Assembly (NCBI GenBank): GCA_900765975.1
Contig: CAAFTS010000187.1
Coordinates: 1-25,899, forward strand
Source: Lachnospiraceae bacterium
GTDB taxonomy: Bacteria > Bacillota > Clostridia > Lachnospirales > Lachnospiraceae
Direction: 5' to 3'
Length of the DNA stretch: 25,899 bases
The translations under genes were made by a program, and so were the position numbers. The number at the start of each line of letters is the position of its first letter. Within the stretch, counting starts at the first letter, position 1. A model generated the notes under the pieces. It did no database searches. It saw nothing but the letters and a program-made list of their open reading frames with translations, and was not told the DNA's origin. Below, in pieces: positions 15,037-24,060 of this stretch.

Positions 15037-16356
15037 ATGAAAAGAAAGAACTTAAAAATGGTAGCAAGTGCAGCTCTTGCACTGACTATGCTGGTTCAGG
15101 TGGGCGCGCCGGTATATGCGGAAAGCATTGAAACTACGGCAGAAACATCATGGAAAAGCGACGTAAAAGATCATTGGAATTTTGATTCAAATATAAGTGA
15201 TCAGGGAAATCGCAGTACAGGAGTGTTACATGATATTACAATAGAAGAAACGGGAAATTCTGTTTTTGGAAAAGCATTGAAGTTTGGAACAGGTACAGAT
15301 AAATATATGAGCTTAGAAAATTATATTAATACGGGTACCGGACAAACTTCTTTTTCTATGTGGTATAAATATGATACAAGTATCACAGAGACTAATACAA
15401 ATGCGTCAGCGGTTCTTTTACAACATGAAGATAAAGGAAATCGTTCTGGAAGAACTCTTCTTTCATTAAAAGCAGATGGGAAGTATGATACATTTATTAA
15501 TGGAGAGCGTGCAGCAGTAACAGAAAAAGCTGTACAGAAGGGTGACTGGCAGCATATTACAGTAGTGTTTGATCAAGAAGCTAAAACCGTAAAATATTAT
15601 ATTAACGGGGAATTAGATGGTACTGCAAAAACGATTGGGAATAGTGCAACAGATGAAGTGTTAACCCTAAGAGTAGGTTCTCATAAAAGTGCAGGTTCTA
15701 CAGATCCTCATCCTATGCGTGGATTTATTGATGAACTATATGTATATGATAGAGCTTTGAGTGACAATGAGGCAAAGAGCCTTTATGAAGAAAAAGCAAC
15801 AGAGTTATATAAAGTAGATTTAAATGTACTTATTACAGAGGCCGAAAAGTTGCTTGGCAGTGGAAGTTTGCCGGAGGAGAATGAACTTCATGTAAAACTA
15901 CAGGAGGCGATTTCCGCGGCAAAAGAGGCGGCATCCGCAGGAACTCCAGTGATGGAGACATTAAAATCCGCAAAAGATATTCTGACAAAGGCAATGGAAA
16001 ACTATAAGGCAAATCAGCCGATTGGTTTGAAAATCAATACAGAAGAAGTAACACAGCATATCGATTCAAAATCTATTTTTGGAATCAATCATCGTTATGC
16101 GTTTAATGGATATGGCACCTTTGATTCTAAAAATATGAAGATGAAAGATGAATTTGTAGAATTGTATAAGGATGCAGGATTTGGCTCCATTCGTTATCCG
16201 GGTGGTACAATCTCTAATCTGTTCAATTGGAAGACGACTTTAGGACCGAAAGAACAGAGAAAGAAACAGATTCATGGCTTTTATAATAATCAGGGACAGG
16301 GGGAATTGCTCCCAATTTGGGTATTGGAGAGATTGCAACCTTTGCAGATGAAGTAG
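15037..16356 (+). CDS. Frameshifted cell-surface clan GH-A glycosidase, N-terminal part
   Basis: First reading frame (439 codons) of a gene that continues in another frame at 16302. The start ATG follows AAAAAAGGAGA. The frame extends upstream to 14983 but that adds residues before the signal peptide. Residues 1-28 are a signal peptide ending PVYA. About 45-250 form a LamG/concanavalin A-like domain, with FSMWYKYD, YYINGELDGTA and RGFIDELYVYDRALS. About 270-330 is a FIVAR-like helical module. From about 335 the catalytic domain starts (FGINHRYAFNGYG, IRYPGGTISNLFNW) and resembles GH51-type arabinofuranosidases. After GPKEQRKKQIHGFYNNQGQG the frame runs out of homology, ending in 17 unrelated residues (ELLPIWVLERLQPLQMK). 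On its own this fragment lacks both catalytic glutamates and would be inactive. Confidence 0.8.
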   Translation: MKRKNLKMVASAALALTMLVQVGAPVYAESIETTAETSWKSDVKDHWNFDSNISDQGNRSTGVLHDITIEETGNSVFGKALKFGTGTDKYMSLENYINTGTGQTSFSMWYKYDTSITETNTNASAVLLQHEDKGNRSGRTLLSLKADGKYDTFINGERAAVTEKAVQKGDWQHITVVFDQEAKTVKYYINGELDGTAKTIGNSATDEVLTLRVGSHKSAGSTDPHPMRGFIDELYVYDRALSDNEAKSLYEEKATELYKVDLNVLITEAEKLLGSGSLPEENELHVKLQEAISAAKEAASAGTPVMETLKSAKDILTKAMENYKANQPIGLKINTEEVTQHIDSKSIFGINHRYAFNGYGTFDSKNMKMKDEFVELYKDAGFGSIRYPGGTISNLFNWKTTLGPKEQRKKQIHGFYNNQGQGELLPIWVLERLQPLQMK

Positions 16357-18557
16357 ATTCTGAGATTGTTTATGTATATAGTTTAGGACGGGGAAATGCG
16401 CAAGATGCAGCAGATCTTGTAGAGTACTTAAATGCAAAGGTTGGTACAAACCCAAATGGCGGAATTGATTGGGCGCAGGTACGTGCAGACAACGGTCATG
16501 AAGAACCATATAATGTAAGATATTTCGAAATTGGAAATGAGATGAACCTTGGCGGAGAGGATGGAACAGCATCTCAAGAATATTGGACAAAATATGCTCA
16601 GAATAAAGGTGTAGAGGATGCATACATAGAAGGTGGAACAATACAGATTACAGATCGATATACTGTGAAAGAAGAAGACTGGAATAAAACAGCATCACAG
16701 AGTGATGGTTCACCGAATCAAGTAAGATATTTGCGATATGCAAATATAAATCCGGGAGGAGAATACAAAGACGGAAAAATTATAGATGATTCAAAGTTTA
16801 GAGCTATGGAAAACGGTGTACAGGTAAAAGTCGGAACAGATGGACATCTTACTCCTTGGACTGTGGTAGAAGATTTGAGTCAATCAGGACCAAACGATAC
16901 ACATTGTGAAGTAGATTATAGTACAGGTGCAATCAAGTTTGGTGATGGCAAGAATGGTAAAATCCCTACAGCCGGAAATAATATTTATGCTACATATTCT
17001 GTGAAACGGGATGGATTTATTACTGTTTCGAAAGCAATTAAAGATACAACAGCTAAAATCAATAAAATAGAAGGTACAAAACATACAGCAAATGTTTATA
17101 CGAGTTATGAAACGGTCGGCTTTATCAATAAGATGGAGGCGAAAAATGCGGAACAGTGGTATGACGGAATGACAATTCATCCATATTCAGACCGTGTTGA
17201 TGGGGGAAATGATTCAAATGCATTTTATGATAATGCAATGAAGCGTGCGGAAGTCAGTGGAATCGGCAAGGTCAAAAATAAGATGGCATTGTTAGAGCCA
17301 AAAGGAAAAGTTCCGGTTATCAGTGAGTTTGGAATTTATAATAATACAGAAGCGCAGCTGCGGTCGCAGACGCATGCGATTTATATTGCAAAAGTATTAA
17401 TGGAATATGTTCGCTTGGGAAGTCCTTATATTCAAAAACATTGTCTCTCAGATTGGTATAGCGATGGCAAAGATTCTTTAGGACCAACACAGCAGGCGGT
17501 TATCCAGGTGGTTAAGGGGGCGGATGCAAATACAACAACTGGAGAAGGTACGTTTAAATTCTTTTCAACACCATCAGCGCATGTATTTAAAATGTTGAAC
17601 TCCGGATTTGGGGATAATATCGTAAAAACGGAATTTAGTGAAGTTCCTACCATGGCAAACGGAGCAGAAACATTATCAGCTCTTGCAAGTAAAGATGCAG
17701 AAGGAAATTTGTATATTGCGCTTGTTAATGCAGACAGAGATAGAGATCGTAATATTGCATTACAGATCGAAGGAACTGATGTTGCAGGGAATAAGATGAC
17801 AATCCAAAAGCTGGAAACAGATTCTATTACAGCTGCAAATACACCGGATGAGCCTACAGCTGTGCAGGTTACAGAAGATACAGAAATTGAATTGGAAGGG
17901 AATACAATCATCAATCTGAAGAAACATTCTTTTGTGATTGTAAGAATTGCAAAGGCAGTAGAACCTGAAGCAGATAAATCAGAATTGCAGGCAGCAGTAG
18001 ATGCAGTGGCTGGTTTAAATGAAGCGTATTATGAAAACTTTGATGTGATTGCAGATGAATTAGCGGCTGCAAATGAAGTTTTAGCAGATGGAAAAGCAAC
18101 TCAAGAGCAGGTTAATGATGCTTTGACTAATTTGGAAGCTGCAAAAGCTGAATTGATTATGAAAGATGCAGAGTATGGAAAGGTAGATGCAGCAATTGCC
18201 AAAGCAGAGAAACTAAATAAAAAAGACTATAAGGATTTCAGTAAGGTAGAAGAAGCAATTGCCGCAGTTGTACGTGGTAAGAAGATTGATGAGCAGACAG
18301 AAGTTGATGCTATGGCTCAGAGAATTGAAGATGCTATTGCTGCATTGGAAAAAGCAGACGTTCCTGGAAAACCGGAGAAACCGGAAAAACCTGGAAATCC
18401 AGAGAAACCTGGAAACCCAGAGAAACCGAATGGAAATAAGGTTCCGGTAACAGGTGATGAAACAACACCAATTCTTTGGATGACATTGGTTGTAATGGCT
18501 GGAGCAATAATTCGAGTTGGCAAAAAAAGAATGAATATTATAAGAAAAAACAGATAA
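16317..18557 (+). CDS. Frameshifted cell-surface clan GH-A glycosidase, C-terminal part with wall anchor
   Basis: Second frame of the broken glycosidase. Homologous sequence starts near 16302 (GIAPNLGIGEIATF). The nominal start is a TTG at 16317 with no convincing ribosome binding site. It carries the likely acid/base E75 in FEIGNEMN and nucleophile E337 in PVISEFG, so the catalytic machinery is on this fragment. Between them, at about residues 100-232, is an inserted beta-rich segment containing GAIKFGDGKNGKIPTAGNNI. After the barrel come a beta domain and FIVAR modules (about 560-700), a KPEKPGNPEKP linker, and a sortase-type tail: VPVTGD, a hydrophobic helix and KKRMNIIRKNR. It is probably an arabinofuranosidase acting on plant glycans; the exact GH family is uncertain. 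The neighbouring GH127 gene supports arabinose as the target. Confidence 0.8.
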   Translation: MGIGEIATFADEVDSEIVYVYSLGRGNAQDAADLVEYLNAKVGTNPNGGIDWAQVRADNGHEEPYNVRYFEIGNEMNLGGEDGTASQEYWTKYAQNKGVEDAYIEGGTIQITDRYTVKEEDWNKTASQSDGSPNQVRYLRYANINPGGEYKDGKIIDDSKFRAMENGVQVKVGTDGHLTPWTVVEDLSQSGPNDTHCEVDYSTGAIKFGDGKNGKIPTAGNNIYATYSVKRDGFITVSKAIKDTTAKINKIEGTKHTANVYTSYETVGFINKMEAKNAEQWYDGMTIHPYSDRVDGGNDSNAFYDNAMKRAEVSGIGKVKNKMALLEPKGKVPVISEFGIYNNTEAQLRSQTHAIYIAKVLMEYVRLGSPYIQKHCLSDWYSDGKDSLGPTQQAVIQVVKGADANTTTGEGTFKFFSTPSAHVFKMLNSGFGDNIVKTEFSEVPTMANGAETLSALASKDAEGNLYIALVNADRDRDRNIALQIEGTDVAGNKMTIQKLETDSITAANTPDEPTAVQVTEDTEIELEGNTIINLKKHSFVIVRIAKAVEPEADKSELQAAVDAVAGLNEAYYENFDVIADELAAANEVLADGKATQEQVNDALTNLEAAKAELIMKDAEYGKVDAAIAKAEKLNKKDYKDFSKVEEAIAAVVRGKKIDEQTEVDAMAQRIEDAIAALEKADVPGKPEKPEKPGNPEKPGNPEKPNGNKVPVTGDETTPILWMTLVVMAGAIIRVGKKRMNIIRKNR

Positions 18558-18580
18558 TTTAACAAAAACAATAAAAAAGA

Positions 18581-18609
18581 TTGACTAATTGATTTCCCGG
18601 TTGTACTAT
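18581..18609 (+). promoter_or_regulatory. Promoter of the small membrane protein gene
   Basis: TTGACT (18581-18586) and TACTAT (18604-18609) have a 17-base spacer. Its presence shows that the small gene need not depend on the broken glycosidase upstream. Confidence 0.65.
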
Positions 18610-18638
18610 AGAATCAATCATAATATTGCATTCTATAG
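18606..18638. promoter_or_regulatory. Inverted repeat overlapping the small-gene promoter
   Basis: CTATAGAAT (18606-18614) and ATTCTATAG (18630-18638) are perfect 9-base inverted arms 15 bases apart. The left arm overlaps the -10 box, so it could be an operator; it could also form a leader hairpin. Confidence 0.5.
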
Positions 18639-18653
18639 AAAGGGGCTGAGCAT

Positions 18654-18998
18654 ATGTTAGAGAATACAATCTTATTTATGACAATTCTTCTTTTTGTAAT
18701 GTTGACGGCTGGTTTTGTTTGGTATATGCGTGGGAGAGTGGATAACAGAAACTATGTATTTTATAAAATAGGGCTTTTGTTCCGCTATGTAATCCTGAAA
18801 TTAGAAGTAGGCGCCGGATATGGAATCATGGCCTTGGAATCTCTCAAAAAGAATAAACAAAAAGAAGAAGGTTCCAGATATCCAATGGTTAATATGCGAG
18901 AGAATCGGATTCGTGTAAAAGAGTGGAAACTAAAAGAGATGGAAGAGGAACATTTTTCTTTCAAACAAAAAGGTATGAAAGCTGCAAGGCATATTTGA
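18654..18998 (+). CDS. Small membrane-anchored protein of unknown function
   Basis: 114-residue protein not recognised. Residues about 5-25 (TILFMTILLFVMLTAGFVWY) form a single transmembrane helix. The rest is strongly basic and helical, with KKNKQKEEG and RVKEWKLKEMEEEHF, and would face the cytoplasm if the positive-inside rule holds. It has its own promoter, a palindrome over the -10 box, an AAAGGGG ribosome binding site and a strong terminator, so it is a real single-gene unit. It sits between two wall-anchored glycosidase genes, but nothing in its sequence ties it to their function. Confidence 0.7.
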   Translation: MLENTILFMTILLFVMLTAGFVWYMRGRVDNRNYVFYKIGLLFRYVILKLEVGAGYGIMALESLKKNKQKEEGSRYPMVNMRENRIRVKEWKLKEMEEEHFSFKQKGMKAARHI

Positions 18999-19026
18999 GA
19001 TGGGAGCAAAGCTCCCATCTTTTTTT
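18999..19026 (+). terminator. Rho-independent terminator after the small membrane protein gene
   Basis: GATGGGAGC (18999-19007) pairs perfectly with GCTCCCATC (19011-19019) around an AAA loop, followed by seven T. Confidence 0.92.
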
Positions 19027-19135
19027 GTTAACGAAAAAATAAATAATCTAATCTTTCTCAAAAAATATCTCATTTTATTATAATTTTCCGAGGGTATAAT
19101 TATATATTAAATACAATTATAAGGAGAAATGGGAA

Positions 19136-22100
19136 ATGAGAAGAAGATTTTTGGCAGGAATCTTGAGTGCTGCAATGTTACTGACAATGGTGCCAGTTAC
19201 GCCTGTTAGTGCAGCGCCGGAGGAAAACAAAGAATCGACGGGGAAGGCAGTTACAGTACTGAGTGATGAAGAACTTGGGACGAATATTGCTTTGAAAGCA
19301 ACGGCTGGGGCTTCCTATACAAATGTATGGAGTATTAGTCCGACAGCGATGAATGACGGGAAACTTGCAGACAGCAATCCGTCCAGCAGCTGGAATAGCT
19401 GGGGCGGTGGCGCAGACCAGTATCCGGTAACAACCTCTTTGACATGGAGCGAAGAACAGGTGATTACAGGGATGCGTGTTATATGGTGGGCAGACAATGC
19501 AGAACTGCAGTCAGCGGCCAATGTTACATTTCCAAAAAGATGTGAAGTGCATTATGTAGATGAGGGAGGAAATGTACAGAAGATTACCGGTATGGTCAAT
19601 GAAAAAGGGGATTCTTCTGATGAAGTAGGTGTTGTATATGATTCAAGTTCTAATAATGGACTTAATGGAAATAATACGTATTGGAACTATGTGAAATTTG
19701 AACAACCAATTACGACAAAAGAGCTTCAATTAAAAATCGAGCGTAATGGAAGTGGGACAAATGGTGTTGGAATTAGTGAATGGGAGGTGTTTGGATATCA
19801 AACGATTGCTTCTGGGACAAATGTGGCGTCAGAGGCAGAAGTGACAGCTTCCTATACAAACAAAGAGTTAGAAGAAACAGCAGCATCAGTAATTGTAGAT
19901 GGAAAGTTGGCAGGAAAAACCCAGGATACGACATGGAATAGTGCAGGCGCTTCTGCAGAAGAGTACCCTGTAAAGATAAATTTTGACTGGGGGGAAGCTG
20001 AATATAATATTTCTAGTTTACGAGTCATGTGGTGGGCTGATCATAAAGATGTAAAGTTCCCATCTGATTGTAAATTACAATATTATAATTCACGTTCTAA
20101 AGATTGGACTGATATTTCAAAAATGATTGATGAGACAGGTGCAACTGTCGAATCTGTCGGTGTGAAATATGGAAGTGCAGAACAAGCGGGAGAAAAACCA
20201 GAAGATTTTACAAAGGAAAATAACCGTTATTGGAATGGTGTATCTTTAAATGAGCAGGTTAAGACAAATAAATTACGTCTGTTAATTGGAAAAGAAAGTG
20301 CGGCAACTGAAGGGGTAGGGATTGGTGAAGTAGAAGTATATGGAACTAAGGCAGCCGTATCCTTGGGAGAGAATGTTGCTCCAAGGGCAGAAGCATCTGC
20401 GAATGCGCAAAATACACCGGTCACAAATGTAAATAATGGTGGATTGGCGGATGGAGCAGGTTCTTCATGGAATACATGGAATAGCAGCACGTATCCGACA
20501 ACGGTTGCTCTTACATGGGATGCACCTCATGTATTGAATGGAATGCGCGTAATGTATTGGGCAGATACTGCTCCGGTAAATTCCGGTGGTGGAGTAAGTT
20601 TTCCAAAAAGTTGTGAAGTAGAATACTATGATTTTGAGACAAGTTCATGGCAGAAGATTACTGCTATGAAGGATGAGAGCGGAGCGAATGTGTCTTCTGT
20701 CGGTGTAAAATACGGAAGTGCAGATTCTGCTTCTGATCAGCCGGGAAATTATCTGAATGGTAATAATCGTTACTGGAATCAGGTGACATTCGATGCACCG
20801 GTAAAAACAACTCAGATTCGATTGAATATCGACCGTAATGGATATGGTGCAAATGGGATTGGTATTGGAGAATGGGAAGTTTTTGGTGAAGAAATGACTG
20901 CTGAGTGGAATGAACTCGTTACCGCACAGATTACGGGAAAGAACCGTATTATGAAAGGCGAAAAAGGGGTATTCACCGCAGAGAGTCTTCCAATTGGCTT
21001 AGAAGGTATGAATTACAAATGGGAGCTGATTGAGGGCAGTGAATTCATGTCTATTGAAGGTGATGCAGATAAGGCAGAAGTTACTGTTAAAGCCAAAGAA
21101 AGTGGTTATGGCGTTTTGAAATTGACAGTTTCTCGGGTGGAAAATGATGAAACAGTCAGCAGAAGTACAAGCATGGAAATCAAGGTGGATGGTATCGAAA
21201 GTATCGATGCGTATGTGACTGCAACAGAGGCTGGCACGGCACCGATTCTTCCTAAAACGGTTGTTGCTAATGGAATTGCTTTTGATGATCCAACACCGGA
21301 ATATATAGGTCCAACAGGATACAATTTTGCAGAAGAATTTAATTCTAAGTTGGTTCCGGTAAAATGGGAAAAGGTAGATGAAAAATTATATGCAAAAGAC
21401 CAGGTTGGAAAAACTTTTGAAGTAAAAGGAACAGTGTCTGTTGGTGGTGATGAAATTGAAGCAATTGCAAAGGTAACTGTTAATAAGTCGGTATTAGCTC
21501 CGGTCGCAAATAATACAGTTACATTTGAAAATGTTCAATTAAATGATAACTTCTGGAATCCAAAGCAGAAAGTAAATGCAGTGAATTCATTGAATAAGGC
21601 AATTGCACAGATTGAGCAGCCGTCCGGTGGAGAGCCGAACTTTCAGAATGCTATTAAGAAATTAAATGGTGAGCCGTATGATGAATTTCAGGGATTTGTA
21701 TTCCAGGATTCCGATATTTACAAGAGTATTGAAGCAATTTCCTATACATTATCTGTAATTCAGAATGATGATGATCCGGAGATGGTAGCACAGAAAGCTG
21801 TACTGGAAAAGAAACTTGCAGAGTGGATCTCTCTGATTGAGCAGGTGCAGTATGCAGACGGATATATTGATACGCATTTCACTTTGAGAAGTACAGCGCA
21901 TGCAGGAGGAAGTTCAGCGGGAACACATCGTTGGAGAGATTTCTCTAATCATGAAATGTATAATGCAGGGCATTTTTTTGAAGCGGTTGTGGCATACACC
22001 CGTTATAGAGAAGGAATGGGTGATCCTGATTATAGTCTTTATGTAGTTGGAAAACGTTTTGCAGATGAGATTGTATCTCTGTTTGGACCGGAAGGAAGTC

Positions 22101-23965
22101 GTCATGAGGTTCCCGGGCATGAAGAAGTTGAACTGGCTCTTGTGAAGTTTGCAAAATTGGTAGAAGAGTATGAAGGCGAAGGAACCGGGCAGAAATACAT
22201 TGATACAGTTAAAACATTGATTGACCGCAGAGGTGAAGAGAGTGGTTTGCGTGAAAGCGGTTATCGAGGTGGAGAATATTCACAAGATGCAACACCGATC
22301 AAAGATGAAGTAAATGGTGTAGGTCATGCAGTACGCGCATGTTATTACTATGCAGGAGTGACAGATATTGCAACACTCCTTCCGGAGGGAGATGCGGATC
22401 GGGAAGCATATTTGAATACCATGGATCATATTTGGGATTCCGTAAAGAATAGAAAAACTTATATTACCGGTGGTATCGGAGTTCGAAGTCATGGAGAAGA
22501 TTTTGGTGGAGACTATGAGTTGCCGAATAATGATTCATATTGTGAAATTTGTGCATCAATTGCATTAGCAAACTGGAATCAAAGAATGAATTTGATACAT
22601 GAAGATGCTAAGTATGCAGATGTGGTAGAAAGAACATTGTATAATGCAATTTTAGTAGGAACCAATTTGACCGGAGATAAATTCTATTATGATACAAGAC
22701 TTGAAGTAGGGAATAAGCAGGGGCGTTCTGACTGGTTTGCATGTGCATGCTGTCCGCCGAATTTAATGCGTACCATTGCTAAATTGAGTGAGTATATGTA
22801 TACAGTGCATGGCGAAGATTTGTTTGTAAATTTATATATCGGAAGCAATGGAAATATTAATGTAGATGGAACAAATGTAGAACTTACACAAAAAACAGAA
22901 TATCCTTGGGATGGCGCAGTAAAGATGACTGTAAATCCAGAAGAAGAGAAGGAATTTACAGTGAATGTTCGTATTCCTGGATGGACACAGGAACAAAATG
23001 ATAAAACAGTTAAAATTGAAGTAAATGGAAAAGCTGTAACTACAGAGGCAGAAAATGGTTACGTTGCGATTAAACGTGTGTGGAAAGCAAATGACATTGT
23101 TAAGATTGATATGCCAATGGAAATCAGAAAGACAGAGGCGGATCCAAATGTAATCACAAATGCAGGAAGAATTGCATTAGAAAGAGGTCCAATTGTATAC
23201 TGTATGGAAACAGCAGGAAACAAACAACTGAATGAAAGTATTGAAAATTTCCAACCTCTGAATTTCGTGATTCCAAGAAATGCAAAACTGGAAGCAACAT
23301 ATAATGAAGACCTCCTAAATGGTGTTGTAGAGATTAATGGAGATGTCCAGTATAATGATGGTGGAACTTTAAAAGATGTAAAATTGCAGGCAATTCCGTA
23401 TTATGCATGGAACAATCGGGGAGATGATGGTGTACAGGGCCAAAACTCTTGTAGCCAGATGTTGATTTGGACAACGGCAACGGGAGATGCAGAACCAGAG
23501 CCGGAGCCACAGCCAACGTTGGATAAGATTGAACTTTCTGGCGATGTAAAAACGAAATATCAACAGGGAGAAACACTTGATTTAAGTAAGCTTGTAGTGA
23601 CAGCAATTTACAGCGATAAAACTACAAAAGAGATTTCTGCAGGCGAAGGTGGATATTCAGTAAGTGGTTATGATGCTGAGAAAGTGGGCAAACAAATCGT
23701 GACGATTGCTTATGAGGGAAAGACAGCGGAGTTTGAGGTGACAGTGGAGAAGAAAGAAACAACAGATCCACAGGAACCACAAAAACCGCAGGAACCACAA
23801 AAACCGCAGAATCCTGCAAATCCAGCAGAAGGGCAGAGTGGAAACCAGAATGAATCTGCTGTGAAAACAGGAGATGTGTCAAATATGGTTCTTCCAATAA
23901 TGGGACTCGCTATGACAGCAGTGTTATGTATCTTAGTATGGAGAAAGAAAAGAACCGATAGATAA
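19136..23965 (+). CDS. Cell-wall-anchored GH127 beta-L-arabinofuranosidase with three discoidin-like modules
   Basis: 1609-residue exported enzyme. The signal peptide (1-27) is followed by three related F5/8 type C-like carbohydrate-binding modules (about 49-222, 224-405, 410-585), an Ig-like region (about 590-690), a Big_4-type domain (about 690-782), and the GH127 catalytic domain (about 793-1445). The zinc and nucleophile residues of HypBA1 are conserved: E1137 and C1139 in CEICAS, and C1205 and C1206 in CACCPPN, with C1205 the expected cysteine nucleophile. A Big_3-type domain (about 1461-1535), a Pro/Gln-rich linker and a wall-sorting tail (VKTGD, hydrophobic helix, RKKRTDR) end the protein. 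It would release beta-L-arabinofuranose from hydroxyproline-rich glycoproteins or related glycans at the cell surface. The start follows AAGGAGA; a weak TATAAT (19097-19102) may be its promoter. Confidence 0.93.
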   Translation: MRRRFLAGILSAAMLLTMVPVTPVSAAPEENKESTGKAVTVLSDEELGTNIALKATAGASYTNVWSISPTAMNDGKLADSNPSSSWNSWGGGADQYPVTTSLTWSEEQVITGMRVIWWADNAELQSAANVTFPKRCEVHYVDEGGNVQKITGMVNEKGDSSDEVGVVYDSSSNNGLNGNNTYWNYVKFEQPITTKELQLKIERNGSGTNGVGISEWEVFGYQTIASGTNVASEAEVTASYTNKELEETAASVIVDGKLAGKTQDTTWNSAGASAEEYPVKINFDWGEAEYNISSLRVMWWADHKDVKFPSDCKLQYYNSRSKDWTDISKMIDETGATVESVGVKYGSAEQAGEKPEDFTKENNRYWNGVSLNEQVKTNKLRLLIGKESAATEGVGIGEVEVYGTKAAVSLGENVAPRAEASANAQNTPVTNVNNGGLADGAGSSWNTWNSSTYPTTVALTWDAPHVLNGMRVMYWADTAPVNSGGGVSFPKSCEVEYYDFETSSWQKITAMKDESGANVSSVGVKYGSADSASDQPGNYLNGNNRYWNQVTFDAPVKTTQIRLNIDRNGYGANGIGIGEWEVFGEEMTAEWNELVTAQITGKNRIMKGEKGVFTAESLPIGLEGMNYKWELIEGSEFMSIEGDADKAEVTVKAKESGYGVLKLTVSRVENDETVSRSTSMEIKVDGIESIDAYVTATEAGTAPILPKTVVANGIAFDDPTPEYIGPTGYNFAEEFNSKLVPVKWEKVDEKLYAKDQVGKTFEVKGTVSVGGDEIEAIAKVTVNKSVLAPVANNTVTFENVQLNDNFWNPKQKVNAVNSLNKAIAQIEQPSGGEPNFQNAIKKLNGEPYDEFQGFVFQDSDIYKSIEAISYTLSVIQNDDDPEMVAQKAVLEKKLAEWISLIEQVQYADGYIDTHFTLRSTAHAGGSSAGTHRWRDFSNHEMYNAGHFFEAVVAYTRYREGMGDPDYSLYVVGKRFADEIVSLFGPEGSRHEVPGHEEVELALVKFAKLVEEYEGEGTGQKYIDTVKTLIDRRGEESGLRESGYRGGEYSQDATPIKDEVNGVGHAVRACYYYAGVTDIATLLPEGDADREAYLNTMDHIWDSVKNRKTYITGGIGVRSHGEDFGGDYELPNNDSYCEICASIALANWNQRMNLIHEDAKYADVVERTLYNAILVGTNLTGDKFYYDTRLEVGNKQGRSDWFACACCPPNLMRTIAKLSEYMYTVHGEDLFVNLYIGSNGNINVDGTNVELTQKTEYPWDGAVKMTVNPEEEKEFTVNVRIPGWTQEQNDKTVKIEVNGKAVTTEAENGYVAIKRVWKANDIVKIDMPMEIRKTEADPNVITNAGRIALERGPIVYCMETAGNKQLNESIENFQPLNFVIPRNAKLEATYNEDLLNGVVEINGDVQYNDGGTLKDVKLQAIPYYAWNNRGDDGVQGQNSCSQMLIWTTATGDAEPEPEPQPTLDKIELSGDVKTKYQQGETLDLSKLVVTAIYSDKTTKEISAGEGGYSVSGYDAEKVGKQIVTIAYEGKTAEFEVTVEKKETTDPQEPQKPQEPQKPQNPANPAEGQSGNQNESAVKTGDVSNMVLPIMGLAMTAVLCILVWRKKRTDR
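23769..23810 (+). repeat. Short tandem repeat encoding QEPQKP in the wall-spanning linker
   Basis: An 18-base unit encoding Gln-Glu-Pro-Gln-Lys-Pro occurs twice in tandem with a partial third copy. Such Pro-rich repeats commonly span the cell wall between a catalytic region and the sortase anchor and often vary in copy number between strains. Confidence 0.75.
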
Positions 23966-23998
23966 AAATAAAGAGAAATGTGAATACGCATGAAGCGG

Positions 23999-24056
23999 AA
24001 AAAGCCCCCGAATGGGAAGTGAAAAGTTCAAATCACGCCTGCTCGGGGACTTTTTT
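23999..24056. terminator. Bidirectional terminator between GH127 and MerR genes
   Basis: AAGCCCCCGA pairs with TCGGGGACTT across one C-A mismatch, around a loop of about 30 bases. TTTTTT follows on the plus strand and CTTTTT on the minus strand, so it can serve both converging genes. Confidence 0.75.
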
Positions 24057-24060
24057 AGTT

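Noticed and set aside
16291..16310. Programmed -1 ribosomal frameshift joining the two glycosidase halves
   Set aside because: The G run does not form an in-frame X-XXY-YYZ slippery heptamer and no clear stimulatory structure was seen; a one-base deletion or sequencing error is simpler.
23999..24056. A structured small RNA between the GH127 and MerR genes
   Set aside because: The hairpin with T runs on both strands and convergent genes is well explained as a bidirectional terminator.
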